Assembly (NCBI GenBank): GCA_947453525.1
Contig: CANGHD010000013.1
Coordinates: 1-38,682, forward strand
Length of the DNA stretch: 38,682 nucleotides
Reading direction: 5' to 3'
From: Paracoccaceae bacterium
Lineage (GTDB): Bacteria > Pseudomonadota > Alphaproteobacteria > Rhodobacterales > Rhodobacteraceae
A program made the position numbers and the translations under genes. How positions within the stretch are numbered: the stretch's first letter is position 1; every line of letters begins with the position of its first letter. The notes beneath the pieces were generated by a model. The model was not told where the DNA came from and ran no database searches. It saw only the letters and a program-made list of their open reading frames with translations. This document shows positions 24,501-32,641 of the stretch, one piece after another.

Positions 24501-27500
24501 GCGATCTCAAAGCTGGAGCCGTCGCGGGCGAAGCGGGCGCGCAGGGCGTCGTGGCGGGTGACCAAAGCGGTCAGAGAGGCGGACAAAGCCGCACAGTCCA
24601 GCGGCCCCTCGATCCGCATCGAGACGCTTTCGTTGAAGCTGGCGGCCGGAAGGTCGCCCAACTGGTGGGTCATCCAGATCTCGCGCTGGCTTTCGGTCAG
24701 GGCGACGCGTCCGGTCGCTGGCAAAGACTTCGGCTTGGCGATGACGCTGCCCTGCGGGGCGAGGATGCCGACGGATTGCAGCGCATCCAGCGCCGCCTCG
24801 AAGGCGCTAAGGATGGCGGCGCATTCGGCCTCGGCATGGGTGGTGGTCAGGAAGCCGCAGAAGCCTTCCAGCACATGCACGCCTTCCAGCCGCATCAGCG
24901 GGAACAGCAGTGTGGCGCGCGGGTCAGCTTGGCTGGTGTTGATGACGAACCAGCTGGAGAACTGGGTGACAAGGGCGGGCAGGCCGCGGGCAGCCAGAGC
25001 CGCGTTCATTTGCCGCGCTAAGGCCTTGGCGCGGTCGGCGGTGGTGGACCAGAGCGCATCGCCCTCGCGCTCCAGATGGTCCAGCACGGCATTGACGGCA
25101 GCCACGACGAGGGGGTGGCGCACGAAGGTGCCGGCAAAGAAGGTCGGGGCGACCTGCGGTGCGCTGGCGTCACCGTAAGCCCATGCCCCGCCGTCCAGCG
25201 CATCCATGAAGCGGCGCTTGCCGGCCAAGACGCCCACCGGCATCCCGCCGCCGACAACCTTGCCATAGGTGGCCAGATCGGCCTCGACGCTCCAAAGACC
25301 CTGCATGCCCCGTGCATGGGTGCGAAAGCCGGTGACGACCTCATCCATCACCAGAGCCGCGCCGCCGTCTGCGGTGATCTTGCGGATGGAGCGGACAAAA
25401 TCGGCGGGCTGCAGTTCGGGGTGGCGGCTTTGCACCGGCTCCACCACCACGGCGGCGATGTCGGCGACGTTGGTCTTGATCCAGTCGAGAGCCGAGGCGT
25501 CGGCCCAGGGCAGCACCACCATGTTCGACACCGCATCCTGCGGGATGCCGGGAGCAATCGGCAGGGCGCCGGGTTCGCCGCGTGCCTTGGCCTTGATCAG
25601 CACTTCGTCAAACTGGCCGTGGTAGTCGTTGGTGAAGGCCACGATTTTCTTGCGCCCGGTGACAGCACGGGCAAGGCGCATGGCGGCCATTACGGCCTCT
25701 GAGCCGGTGTTGCAGAAGGTGACCCGGTCGTGGCCGACAAAGCGGGCAAAGCGGCGGGCGGTGGGGCCGGCGCTGTCTTGCTGCGGGCCGATCGGGAAGC
25801 CGCGCGCCATCTGGGCCGCAACCGCCTCGGTCACGAAATCGGGAGCGTGGCCAAAGGCGGTGGTGCCAAAGCCGTTAACGAGGTCGATCAGGCGGTTGCC
25901 GTCGATATCCTCGAGATAGGCGCCCTTGGCTTTGGCGGCGACGATCGGGAAGATCAGTTCTTTCCATTCGGCCCGGAAGCCCGCGACAGTGCGCGGGTCG
26001 GCATGGGTGGCACGGTGTTCCTGCGTGTGGGCCTTTGATCCGCCGAACTTCGCGCTGTAGCGCCGCGCCAGATCGGCGGCGAATTCCTGCTGGGCGGGCG
26101 TCAGTTCGGCATGGGCCAATGCGGGGGCGCGGCCAAAGCGGATCGGCTCGGGCTTGGCGGCAGGCTCGGCCGCGGCGGGCGGGGGGGCCGCTGCGGTAAC
26201 GGGTGCAACGGACTGCGGTGTGGCAGGCGCGGGCGCGATCTGGCCCATCACCCGCAACTGTTCGGCAAACAGCGCCTGCATGGCCTGCATCTGGGCCTGC
26301 ATAAGGCTGGTCAGATCGCCTGCGCCCGTCATGCGCAATGGCGAAACCGTCGAACCAAAAGCTTCCGTCGAAGGCATGGCTGGCGTCGGGCTGGCAAGGC
26401 GCGTCGTGGTCTGCGGGACCTGCGTCGCCAGCGGAGCGACGGCGGGTGCTGCTGCCGCCTCGGCGGGGAGCTGCGCGTCAAGATGGGCGGCGACAGCGGC
26501 GATGCTGGGATAATCGCCAAGCAGGCTGCGGAAGCTGATCGAGACGCCATAGGTCTTGGCCAGCGCCTGCGACATCTGGCCCATGAAGAGGCTGTCGAAC
26601 CCGAGTTCAAGGAAGGGTGTTGCAGCCTCGGCCACGCCGATGTCCTCTCCGGAGAGGTCGGTCAGCAGCGCGGCAATGTCGCGGATCAGACGGTCGGTGC
26701 GCGGGGCGGCAAGGGGAACCTGAGGCATGAGGGGGCTTTCAGCAAAGGGCGGGGCTGAGATGGGGGCAGAGGGCAACGCGGGCGCTGCGATGGCCGGGAT
26801 TGCGACTGTTGCCGTGGCTTGTGCGGGTGCCGCGACCCAGTGGCGTTTCTTCAGGAAGACCGTGCCGGGAAGGTCCAGCTTTCGCGTGCCGCGACGGCTT
26901 GCCTTGGCCCAATCGAGCGGAACGCCATGCGTCCAGAGCGTGCCGGTGGCGTTGGCCATGGCGGCCTCGTCCGACAGGGCGCGGGTGTGGTCGGGCAGCG
27001 ATTGCACCAGCCCGGCATAGGCCTCACGCGGGAGGCTTTGGGCGGCGAAAGATGACAGGGTGTTGCCGGCACCGACCTCCAGCAGAACGGGAATGCCACC
27101 TTCGGCGAGGGATTGCAGGGCGCGGGCGAAGCGGACCGGAGCGCGGGCCTGTTCGGCCCAGAAGGCGGGGTCGGTGGCCTGCGCTTCGGTCAGGGCCTTT
27201 CCCGTCATGGCAGAGATGGCGGGAACGTTGGGGGCGTGCAGTCCGAGGCCTGCCAGCGTGTCGCGCAAGGGGGCCAGCACCGGCTCCATCATGCGGCTGT
27301 GGAAGGCATGGCTGGTGTGCAGCCGCCGATGCGGCAGGCGAGCGGCGTCAAGCTGGGTTTCGAGGGCGGTGATGGCCGCACCTGTGCCAGAGACGACCTG
27401 CAGCTTCGGGGCATTCTGGGCGGCGAGATCGACGTCCGCGGTCAGGACGGCCTCAAGTTGCGCCAGTTCGGCGCGAACCGCAAGCATCACGCCCGGCACC

Positions 27501-30500
27501 TGCGCCTGCATCAGGCGGCCGCGGGCGGCGATGGCCTGCAGGGCGGTTTCGAAGGACATGACACCCGCAATGGCAGCGGCGGCGAATTCGCCGACCGAGT
27601 GGCCCAGCAGGGCTGCGGGGCGAATGCCCTTGGCGATCCAGGCCTGTGCGGTGGCGTATTGGGTCAGGAACAGGGCCGGTTGTGCCAAAGCGGTCTGTCT
27701 CAACGCCTCGGCAGCCTCGAGGGGGGGAGAACTTTGCGTCAGCAAGGGCTTCAGTGGCTGGTCAAGGAGGGGTGCGAGGATCTCGCAGCCGTCGTCGATC
27801 CAGCGGGCGTAAGCGGGCAGGGTTGCGTAAAGACCGCTGCCCATGCCGGGATACTGCGCGCCCTGCCCCGGGAACAGGAAGGCCACGGGCGGAGCATCGG
27901 GTCTGGCATTGACGGCGGGGGCGGCCAGCAGGGCGGTGGCGGCATCCTCGGGCGAGGCTGCGGCGATGGCCAGACGGTACTCGTGCCGGGCGCGGCCGTC
28001 TTGCAGGGTCAGGGCGACGTCGGCGAGGTCCGGCGTGGTCACCCGCACTGTCTCGGCCAGTTCGGCGGCCATCAGGGCCAGAGCCTCGGGGGATTTGGCC
28101 GAAAGCGGGAGGATCTGGACGAGATCGGCGTGCGGCGCCTCGGCAGCGGGTTCGGGCGCTTCTTGCAGCACGATATGAACATTCGTCCCTCCCACGCCAA
28201 AGCCGCTGACCCCGGCGATGCGTGGGCCGTCGGAGGTCCAGTCTTGCCGGACGACGGGGACGTGGAAGGGGCCGGCGGCGAAGTCGATGCGCGGATTGGG
28301 CGTCTTGAAATTGGCCATCGGCGGGATCTGGCGGGCTTTCATCGCCTGCAGGGTGCGGATGACGCTGACGGCCCCTGCCCCGGCGTCCAGATGCCCGATG
28401 CTGCCCTTGACCGAGCCGAGGGCGATGGGGTGATCCACTTGACCAAAGGCCGCGTGCAAAGCGCGCACTTCAATCGGGTCGCCCAGAGGCGTGGCCGTGC
28501 CATGGCATTCGACAAAGCTGACCTCGGACGGGGATATACCGGCGTCGCGGTGCGCGGCGCGGATCGCCCCGGCCTGACCGGTCACCGAGGGCGCTGTGAA
28601 GGAAATCTTGTCGGCCCCGTCATTGTTCAAACCGACACCGCGGAGCACCCCTTCGATCCGGTCGCCATCCGCCAGGGCATCTGCCAGCGGCTTCAGCACC
28701 AGAACCCCGCCGCCATGGCCAAACACCGTACCCCCCGCCTCGGCATCAAAGGGGCGGCAGAGGCCGTCGGGCGAGGACATGCCGCCCTCTTGCGTGACAT
28801 AGCCGCGCTTTTGCGGGAAGGTGATGGAGATGCCACCCGCCAGCGCCATGTCGCAGTGCCCGGCCCGCAAGGCCGTGACCGCTTGGGCTATGGCGGTCAG
28901 GCCGGTGGAACAGGCGGTGTGGACCGTCATCGCCGGGCCTTTCAGGTCCAGCTTGTAGGCCACGCGGCTAGAGAGCGTGTCGGTGATGTTGCCGGTCAGC
29001 GTCGTGTAATTGTCGATCTGGAAGCCGTCGGTGAACTCGGCCAGCGCCGCGCGGTCGGACATCAGGTTCGCCAGCATGTAGGTGCTGGTGGAGGAGCCGG
29101 CGTAGACGCCGATGGCTCCTTTGGCGCGCGCCGGATCGACGGCTGCGGCATCAAGGGCGGCCACGCAGATTTCAAGAAAGACACGGGCCTGCGGGTCGAT
29201 CTTCTCGGCCTCGCGCGGCAGGATGTTGAAGAAGCGGGCGTCGAACAGGTCGACACCGTCCAGCACCGAGCGGGCCGGGACATAGTGCGGATCCGTGCGG
29301 CGGGACCCGCCGTCTTCCAGTTCGTCCGGAGAGAATCGCCGGATCAGATTGGCGCCCTCGCACTGGCGCGCCCAGAAGGCCTCCAGCGTGGCGGCACCGG
29401 GGACGCGCGCGGCATAGCCGATCACCGCGATGTCGGTGGGGCGGATTTGTGGGGCGGGCTGCGATGCCGGCGCGGGCTGCGGCATGGTTTTATTTGCGGC
29501 GGCGAGGCGTGTGGCAAGGGCTGCAGCGATGTCGCCCAAGCGCGGGCGCTCGAAGAAAAGCGTCAGGTCGAAGCTAAGGCGCAGCGCCTGTTCGAGCCGG
29601 GCATGGGCGTCGATCAGTTGGAGCGAGGTGCCGCCCGCGTCAAAGAAGGTGGCGGAGTCGGAAAGCGGGCCACAGGACAGGATCTCGTCCCAGATGCGGG
29701 CGACGGTGGCGCGCAGGCTGGGGGGTGGCGCGGCAGGGGTCGATGCGGCGCGGCGGACGATCTGAGCCTCGATTGCGGCGCGGACGGCTTTGCGATCGGG
29801 CTTGCCCATCTTGGTGATCGGCAGTTGCGTCATCAGGTTGACATGGCGCGGCAGGAATTCGGCAGGAAGGCTTTGGCGTGCCTCGTCCATCACACGGGCG
29901 ATGAAAGCCGGCTCATCGACGGGCATAGTGACGGGCTGCAGGGCAAGGCCGATGCGTTTGTCGCCGCCGGGGCCGGTTACGGCCTCGACAAGGGCGAGGT
30001 GGACGCCGGGGGCGTTGCGGAAGACATGCTCGATGCCATCCAACTCGATCCGGCGGCCGCCCAGTTTGATCTGACGGTCCGCACGGCCAAAGAACTCGAA
30101 GACACCATCCGGGCGGCGCAGCGCCATGTCTCCGGTGCGATAGACCCGGCCTATGTGGCCGGGGCGGGGATCGGCGATGAACACCTCGGCGGTTTTCTCG
30201 GGCAAACCATAGTAGCCCAGCGCGACACCGGCGCCGCCGATCAGCAACTCGCCCATGGTGCCATCGGGAAGCTCCGAAAGGGTCTCGTCCACGACGAAAG
30301 CGTGTTCATGGGTCAGTTCGCGGCCAATCGGAATCGGGGCGCCTTGCAACAGGTCCATACCGATCTCTTGGACAATGGAGATGCAGGTCGTCTCGGACGG
30401 GCCGTAGATGTTGACCATCCTGAGGCCGGGGACCACCTGTCTGAGGTGGCGCAGCGGGTCTGGAGACAGCACATCACCGCCGGCCATGGCGAGGCGGACG

Positions 30501-31315
30501 GTGGCGAAGGCCTCTGCGTGGTGGGCGACGATGAGGTTGTGCATGCCCACGTATTGCGAGGTGACGGTGACCTTGTGGCGCGTCATCGTCGCGGCGATTT
30601 CGGGCAAGGCGGGGCGCGGGGTTTCCACCACGGCCAAGGCGGCACCGGCCAGAAGAGCCGACCAGACCTCGATCAACCCGCCGTCACAGGCGAGGCTGGA
30701 GGCATGGAGCATGATGTCACAGCCCAACAGTCCGATCACCGGCTGGTCCAGAGTGAAGGCGGCAAGGCCCCGGTTGGCCAGAACGACACCCTTGGGCGTG
30801 CCGGTGGTGCCGGAGGTGAAGACGATGCAGGCTGCATCCTCGCCATGGGTCTGCGGCCAAGCCTGCGCGCTCCCGGCGGCAAGACACGACAAGGCAAGCA
30901 CCGGGGCCGTGGCTGCGGCGCAGCCCTCGGGCAAGGGGCCGGGATCTGGTTGCAGGATGACGGCGAAAGGCACTTGGGCCACGATCTGCGACAACTGGAC
31001 GGGGTCGGAATAAGCGGGATCCAATGGAACGAAGCCCGCACCGGCCCGCAGCGCGCCCAGCATGGCTATCAAGTTACCCTGCGATCGCGAGAAGGCGAGC
31101 CCGACGAAATCGCCCCGGCCGACGCCGGTGGCGCGCAGGGCTGCGGCCACATCGGTCGCCCGGTCCATCAATTGGCCATAGGTCAGGCTTTGGTCGCGCA
31201 ACAGGATGGCGGGAGCGTCGGGCCGAAGCCGGGCGATCTCCGCGACATAGTCGATAAGCGGGCAGGCTGGATCGAAGGCCTGCAAGCGCTGGGGCGTGCT
31301 GGTTCCATTTGCCAT
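21593..31315 (-). CDS. Hybrid NRPS-PKS megasynthase: A-PCP-KS-AT-ACP-AMT-C-A(Gly)-PCP
   Basis: A 3240-residue protein. ATG 31315 is preferred over GTG 31324 because AGAGGTGG precedes it. Order, with rough residues: A1 (15-500; A3 core TSGTTGTPKG near 170); PCP1 (Ser564 in GGTSL); KS (630-1060; Cys802 in TACSTGL, HGTAT, GSIGHL); AT (1130-1430; Ser1240 in GHSVGE, HAFHS, which points to malonyl-CoA); ACP (Ser1575 in GFDSL); a PLP aminotransferase of the glutamate-1-semialdehyde type (1760-2190; Lys2019 in TYGKVVGGG); C (2220-2650; canonical HHIICDG, His2332-His2333); A2 (2650-3130); PCP2 (Ser3180 in GIDSL). There is no KR, DH, ER or TE. Reading the specificity pocket of A2 gives DILQLGLIWK, the known glycine code. 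A1 gives about DGISMGICI, which I cannot assign; its Asp235 equivalent suggests an amino acid. KS to A2 matches the order in McyE-type enzymes, minus methyltransferase. The C-PCP-TE protein should complete the line. Confidence 0.93.
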   Translation of the reverse strand: MANGTSTPQRLQAFDPACPLIDYVAEIARLRPDAPAILLRDQSLTYGQLMDRATDVAAALRATGVGRGDFVGLAFSRSQGNLIAMLGALRAGAGFVPLDPAYSDPVQLSQIVAQVPFAVILQPDPGPLPEGCAAATAPVLALSCLAAGSAQAWPQTHGEDAACIVFTSGTTGTPKGVVLANRGLAAFTLDQPVIGLLGCDIMLHASSLACDGGLIEVWSALLAGAALAVVETPRPALPEIAATMTRHKVTVTSQYVGMHNLIVAHHAEAFATVRLAMAGGDVLSPDPLRHLRQVVPGLRMVNIYGPSETTCISIVQEIGMDLLQGAPIPIGRELTHEHAFVVDETLSELPDGTMGELLIGGAGVALGYYGLPEKTAEVFIADPRPGHIGRVYRTGDMALRRPDGVFEFFGRADRQIKLGGRRIELDGIEHVFRNAPGVHLALVEAVTGPGGDKRIGLALQPVTMPVDEPAFIARVMDEARQSLPAEFLPRHVNLMTQLPITKMGKPDRKAVRAAIEAQIVRRAASTPAAPPPSLRATVARIWDEILSCGPLSDSATFFDAGGTSLQLIDAHARLEQALRLSFDLTLFFERPRLGDIAAALATRLAAANKTMPQPAPASQPAPQIRPTDIAVIGYAARVPGAATLEAFWARQCEGANLIRRFSPDELEDGGSRRTDPHYVPARSVLDGVDLFDARFFNILPREAEKIDPQARVFLEICVAALDAAAVDPARAKGAIGVYAGSSTSTYMLANLMSDRAALAEFTDGFQIDNYTTLTGNITDTLSSRVAYKLDLKGPAMTVHTACSTGLTAIAQAVTALRAGHCDMALAGGISITFPQKRGYVTQEGGMSSPDGLCRPFDAEAGGTVFGHGGGVLVLKPLADALADGDRIEGVLRGVGLNNDGADKISFTAPSVTGQAGAIRAAHRDAGISPSEVSFVECHGTATPLGDPIEVRALHAAFGQVDHPIALGSVKGSIGHLDAGAGAVSVIRTLQAMKARQIPPMANFKTPNPRIDFAAGPFHVPVVRQDWTSDGPRIAGVSGFGVGGTNVHIVLQEAPEPAAEAPHADLVQILPLSAKSPEALALMAAELAETVRVTTPDLADVALTLQDGRARHEYRLAIAAASPEDAATALLAAPAVNARPDAPPVAFLFPGQGAQYPGMGSGLYATLPAYARWIDDGCEILAPLLDQPLKPLLTQSSPPLEAAEALRQTALAQPALFLTQYATAQAWIAKGIRPAALLGHSVGEFAAAAIAGVMSFETALQAIAARGRLMQAQVPGVMLAVRAELAQLEAVLTADVDLAAQNAPKLQVVSGTGAAITALETQLDAARLPHRRLHTSHAFHSRMMEPVLAPLRDTLAGLGLHAPNVPAISAMTGKALTEAQATDPAFWAEQARAPVRFARALQSLAEGGIPVLLEVGAGNTLSSFAAQSLPREAYAGLVQSLPDHTRALSDEAAMANATGTLWTHGVPLDWAKASRRGTRKLDLPGTVFLKKRHWVAAPAQATATVAIPAIAAPALPSAPISAPPFAESPLMPQVPLAAPRTDRLIRDIAALLTDLSGEDIGVAEAATPFLELGFDSLFMGQMSQALAKTYGVSISFRSLLGDYPSIAAVAAHLDAQLPAEAAAAPAVAPLATQVPQTTTRLASPTPAMPSTEAFGSTVSPLRMTGAGDLTSLMQAQMQAMQALFAEQLRVMGQIAPAPATPQSVAPVTAAAPPPAAAEPAAKPEPIRFGRAPALAHAELTPAQQEFAADLARRYSAKFGGSKAHTQEHRATHADPRTVAGFRAEWKELIFPIVAAKAKGAYLEDIDGNRLIDLVNGFGTTAFGHAPDFVTEAVAAQMARGFPIGPQQDSAGPTARRFARFVGHDRVTFCNTGSEAVMAAMRLARAVTGRKKIVAFTNDYHGQFDEVLIKAKARGEPGALPIAPGIPQDAVSNMVVLPWADASALDWIKTNVADIAAVVVEPVQSRHPELQPADFVRSIRKITADGGAALVMDEVVTGFRTHARGMQGLWSVEADLATYGKVVGGGMPVGVLAGKRRFMDALDGGAWAYGDASAPQVAPTFFAGTFVRHPLVVAAVNAVLDHLEREGDALWSTTADRAKALARQMNAALAARGLPALVTQFSSWFVINTSQADPRATLLFPLMRLEGVHVLEGFCGFLTTTHAEAECAAILSAFEAALDALQSVGILAPQGSVIAKPKSLPATGRVALTESQREIWMTHQLGDLPAASFNESVSMRIEGPLDCAALSASLTALVTRHDALRARFARDGSSFEIAPAAEVSPAYEDLTGAAPEAALREALEADARLPVDVVSGAAFRTMLYRLAPDLHVLVMTAHHIICDGWSYNTLFTELAELYTAHTEGRPAKLAPAQSFAAYAKAAQDHAPDSKVRSYWKAQYTDIPALPDLPTDRPRPPRKSFAGATASARLGADLVKRLRKTGAKHGATLFSALFAGLQITLGRLSGSRQIVLGVPTGGQAKLDDPSLVGHLVNFLPIRADFDSQDTAATHLTRVRDAVGQAFDHGAYTLGTLVRDLNLPRTLSRLPLTEVQFNLERVPEDLALGAARATVSANPKAAVNFDLFFNMVEGRDGLRIDVDYNTDLFDPTTVERWVTHLETVLDAVAEAPETPIATLPLLAGAEAREMAERWNRSAMPFDRTALMQDLIARNSRETPDRPAVSDAAGSLTYAALMAQSDALAALIQSHVPGQNQRIGVAVPRGTGMVTALLAVLKAGHAYVPVDPDLPAVRQSQILDTAKVAAVVAPETLALPGAHHLIHPAAARHGALPELRRVSAEDAAYVIFTSGSTGTPKGVEVPHRAVVNFLTSMAQAPGLWPTDKLLAVTTVSFDIAALELFLPLTTGAEVEIATRDDILDGFRLVQRLKRGDITVMQATPTLWALLLEAGLDPQAGLRMLAGGEPLPADLAAKLTAKGATLWNLYGPTETTIWSALSRVSPGGAITIGAPVGNTELHVLDEAGQLCAPGQIGELVIGGEGLAKGYFDRPDLTAQAFRDTVIAGRSLRLYHTGDLARRGGDGSLRVLGRRDGQIKLRGFRIELGEIEARLRAEPDVTAAAVALKTAPGGQDRLVGYIVGVADTMALATALAGQLPDYMVPTLWQNLDALPQTANGKLDRKALPDPDFSVARKAVAPGSAPQTATETALAAIWCEVLGLTEISVTETIFAMGIDSLAVFRLAARMMGKGHGLEARHVLEYPSLRELSAFADKRGAAGTTAVKPSVKDFLRKRTGT

Positions 31316-31374
31316 GTCAGCCACCTCTGTCCAACCGTAGATCTTTGAAATCCCACAAAGACCAAATGCACAGG

Positions 31375-31404
31375 ACTATACTTGTGGCCGCCGCATCGCG
31401 TCCA
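31375..31404 (-). promoter_or_regulatory. Candidate promoter of the megasynthase gene
   Basis: On the minus strand TATAGT (31380-31375) has TGGACG (31404-31399) 18 nt upstream. The -10 is good, the -35 fair. A start near 31368 gives a leader of about 53 nt ending in the AGAGGTGG ribosome site. Confidence 0.4.
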
Positions 31405-31451
31405 CGGCCCGGATCGGCCGCTGTAATGAATTGAGGGCCGCGGCCGGAAGA

Positions 31452-31571
31452 TTCGTTAACGAAACGTTGTGGTTGGACGGCGTTTCCCCAAGCGAAACAC
31501 TGTGTTTCACCGGCAGGTCGTTGCGCGGTGCTGCCGGTAAAGCCAAGCTTCGCACCGGATTGTTTCCAATC
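31452..31571. promoter_or_regulatory. Stack of dyad-symmetric sites in the divergent promoter region (31325-31670)
   Basis: Four perfect dyads follow one another: TTCGTTAACGAA (31452-31463), GAAACAC-T-GTGTTTC (31494-31508), ACCGGCAG-N14-CTGCCGGT (31509-31516 and 31531-31538) and GATTG-TTTC-CAATC (31558-31571). A looser GAAACG...CGTTTC pair (31461-31466 and 31481-31486) shares the GAAAC half-site. This density in one 120-nt stretch between the megasynthase and a hydrolase suggests operators for one or more regulators of the NRPS-PKS. The rest of the 346-nt gap shows the promoter noted separately and no gene. Confidence 0.55.
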
Positions 31572-31670
31572 GGGATTGTCGGCGGCGACCGGGGCCAGAG
31601 CGGGCTTCGATCTTGCCGATTCGTGTCGCACCTGAGACGTTGCGGCGTTCTGCAGCAGGAGGAAGCCGCT

Positions 31671-32636
31671 GTGCCCTATCCGCCCCTCGGGCCGCTTGAT
31701 CCGGATGCTCGGACCGTCGTCGACCGCCTCAATGCGCTCAACGCGCCGGGATACGAAGAGATGCCGCCCATAGCCGCCCGCGCCATCGCGGCGCATTTGC
31801 GGCGCAATGCGCCCTATCCACAGGTGAAGGTCGGTGCGGTCCGCGACATCGGGCTTGCCAGCGGGGCCGGACCGATCCGCCTGCGCCACTACCGGCCCTT
31901 CACGCAGGTCAAAGCGGCGCCCACGCTGGTTTATTTCCACGGCGGCGGCTGGGTGCTGGGGGACCTTGATACGATGGACCATCTGTGTCGGGCACTGGTG
32001 CGGCAGGCGGGGATCGACGTGGTCTCGGTCGACTATCCGCTGGCGCCGGAAAGCCCATTTCAAGCGACCGTCGCATCCTGCGCAGCAGCCCTGCGCGCGA
32101 TCTTCCAGCAGGCCGGGGCTCTGGGTCTTGATCCGGACCGGATCGCCTTGGCGGGCGACAGCGCGGGCGGCAACCTTGCGGCCGTGCTGGGGCTGATGGC
32201 GCGGGGCGGCGAGTTGCCGAAGATCAAGGCGCAGTGCCTGATCTATCCGGCGCTTGATCTGCGACCCGCGGCTGTCCGGGCGACGGCACCGGCCGATCTG
32301 TTCCTGCGGCCCCAAACGATGGCGTGGTTCACCCGATGCTATCTGGGCCCCGAGGGCGATGCCGGCGACTGGCGCGCCTCGCCCATGCTGGCACCCGACC
32401 TGAGCGGGCTGCCGCCCAGCTATATGCTGACCGCCGGGCATGACATCCTGCGCCATCAGGGCTTGGACTATGTCGCACGGCTGCAGGCCGCCGGTGTCAC
32501 CGTGATCGGCAGGGACTATCCGGGGCAGATCCACAACTTTGTCGCCATGCCCTATGCCATACCCACCGCCCATGCCGCCATCGCGGAGATCGCGGAGTTC
32601 CTGATCGTGCATCTTTGCGGCCACAGCGGAGCCTAG
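31671..32636 (+). CDS. Alpha/beta hydrolase, HSL-type esterase
   Basis: A 321-residue protein starting at GTG 31671, with AGGAGGA a few bases upstream; the open frame before it (from 31431) crosses the operator region and is not coding. Motifs: HGGGWVLG (oxyanion hole, 90-93), GDSAGGN (Ser164), Asp258 in AGHD and His288 in QIHNF. It should be a cytoplasmic esterase or deacylase. It is divergent from the megasynthase and shares its dyad-rich control region, so it may edit the NRPS-PKS product or protect the producer; that is inference. It is not close in sequence to the other HSL-type hydrolase in the window. It converges with the flippase gene, 5 nt apart. Confidence 0.85.
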   Translation: MPYPPLGPLDPDARTVVDRLNALNAPGYEEMPPIAARAIAAHLRRNAPYPQVKVGAVRDIGLASGAGPIRLRHYRPFTQVKAAPTLVYFHGGGWVLGDLDTMDHLCRALVRQAGIDVVSVDYPLAPESPFQATVASCAAALRAIFQQAGALGLDPDRIALAGDSAGGNLAAVLGLMARGGELPKIKAQCLIYPALDLRPAAVRATAPADLFLRPQTMAWFTRCYLGPEGDAGDWRASPMLAPDLSGLPPSYMLTAGHDILRHQGLDYVARLQAAGVTVIGRDYPGQIHNFVAMPYAIPTAHAAIAEIAEFLIVHLCGHSGA

Positions 32637-32641
32637 CACCG

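Noticed and set aside
27113-31348. A 1411-codon open frame on the plus strand opposite the megasynthase
   Set aside because: It is antisense to A-PCP-KS-AT domains with intact motifs, and its product is Gly/Gln/Arg/His-rich without any fold. Such frames arise from GC-rich codon bias.
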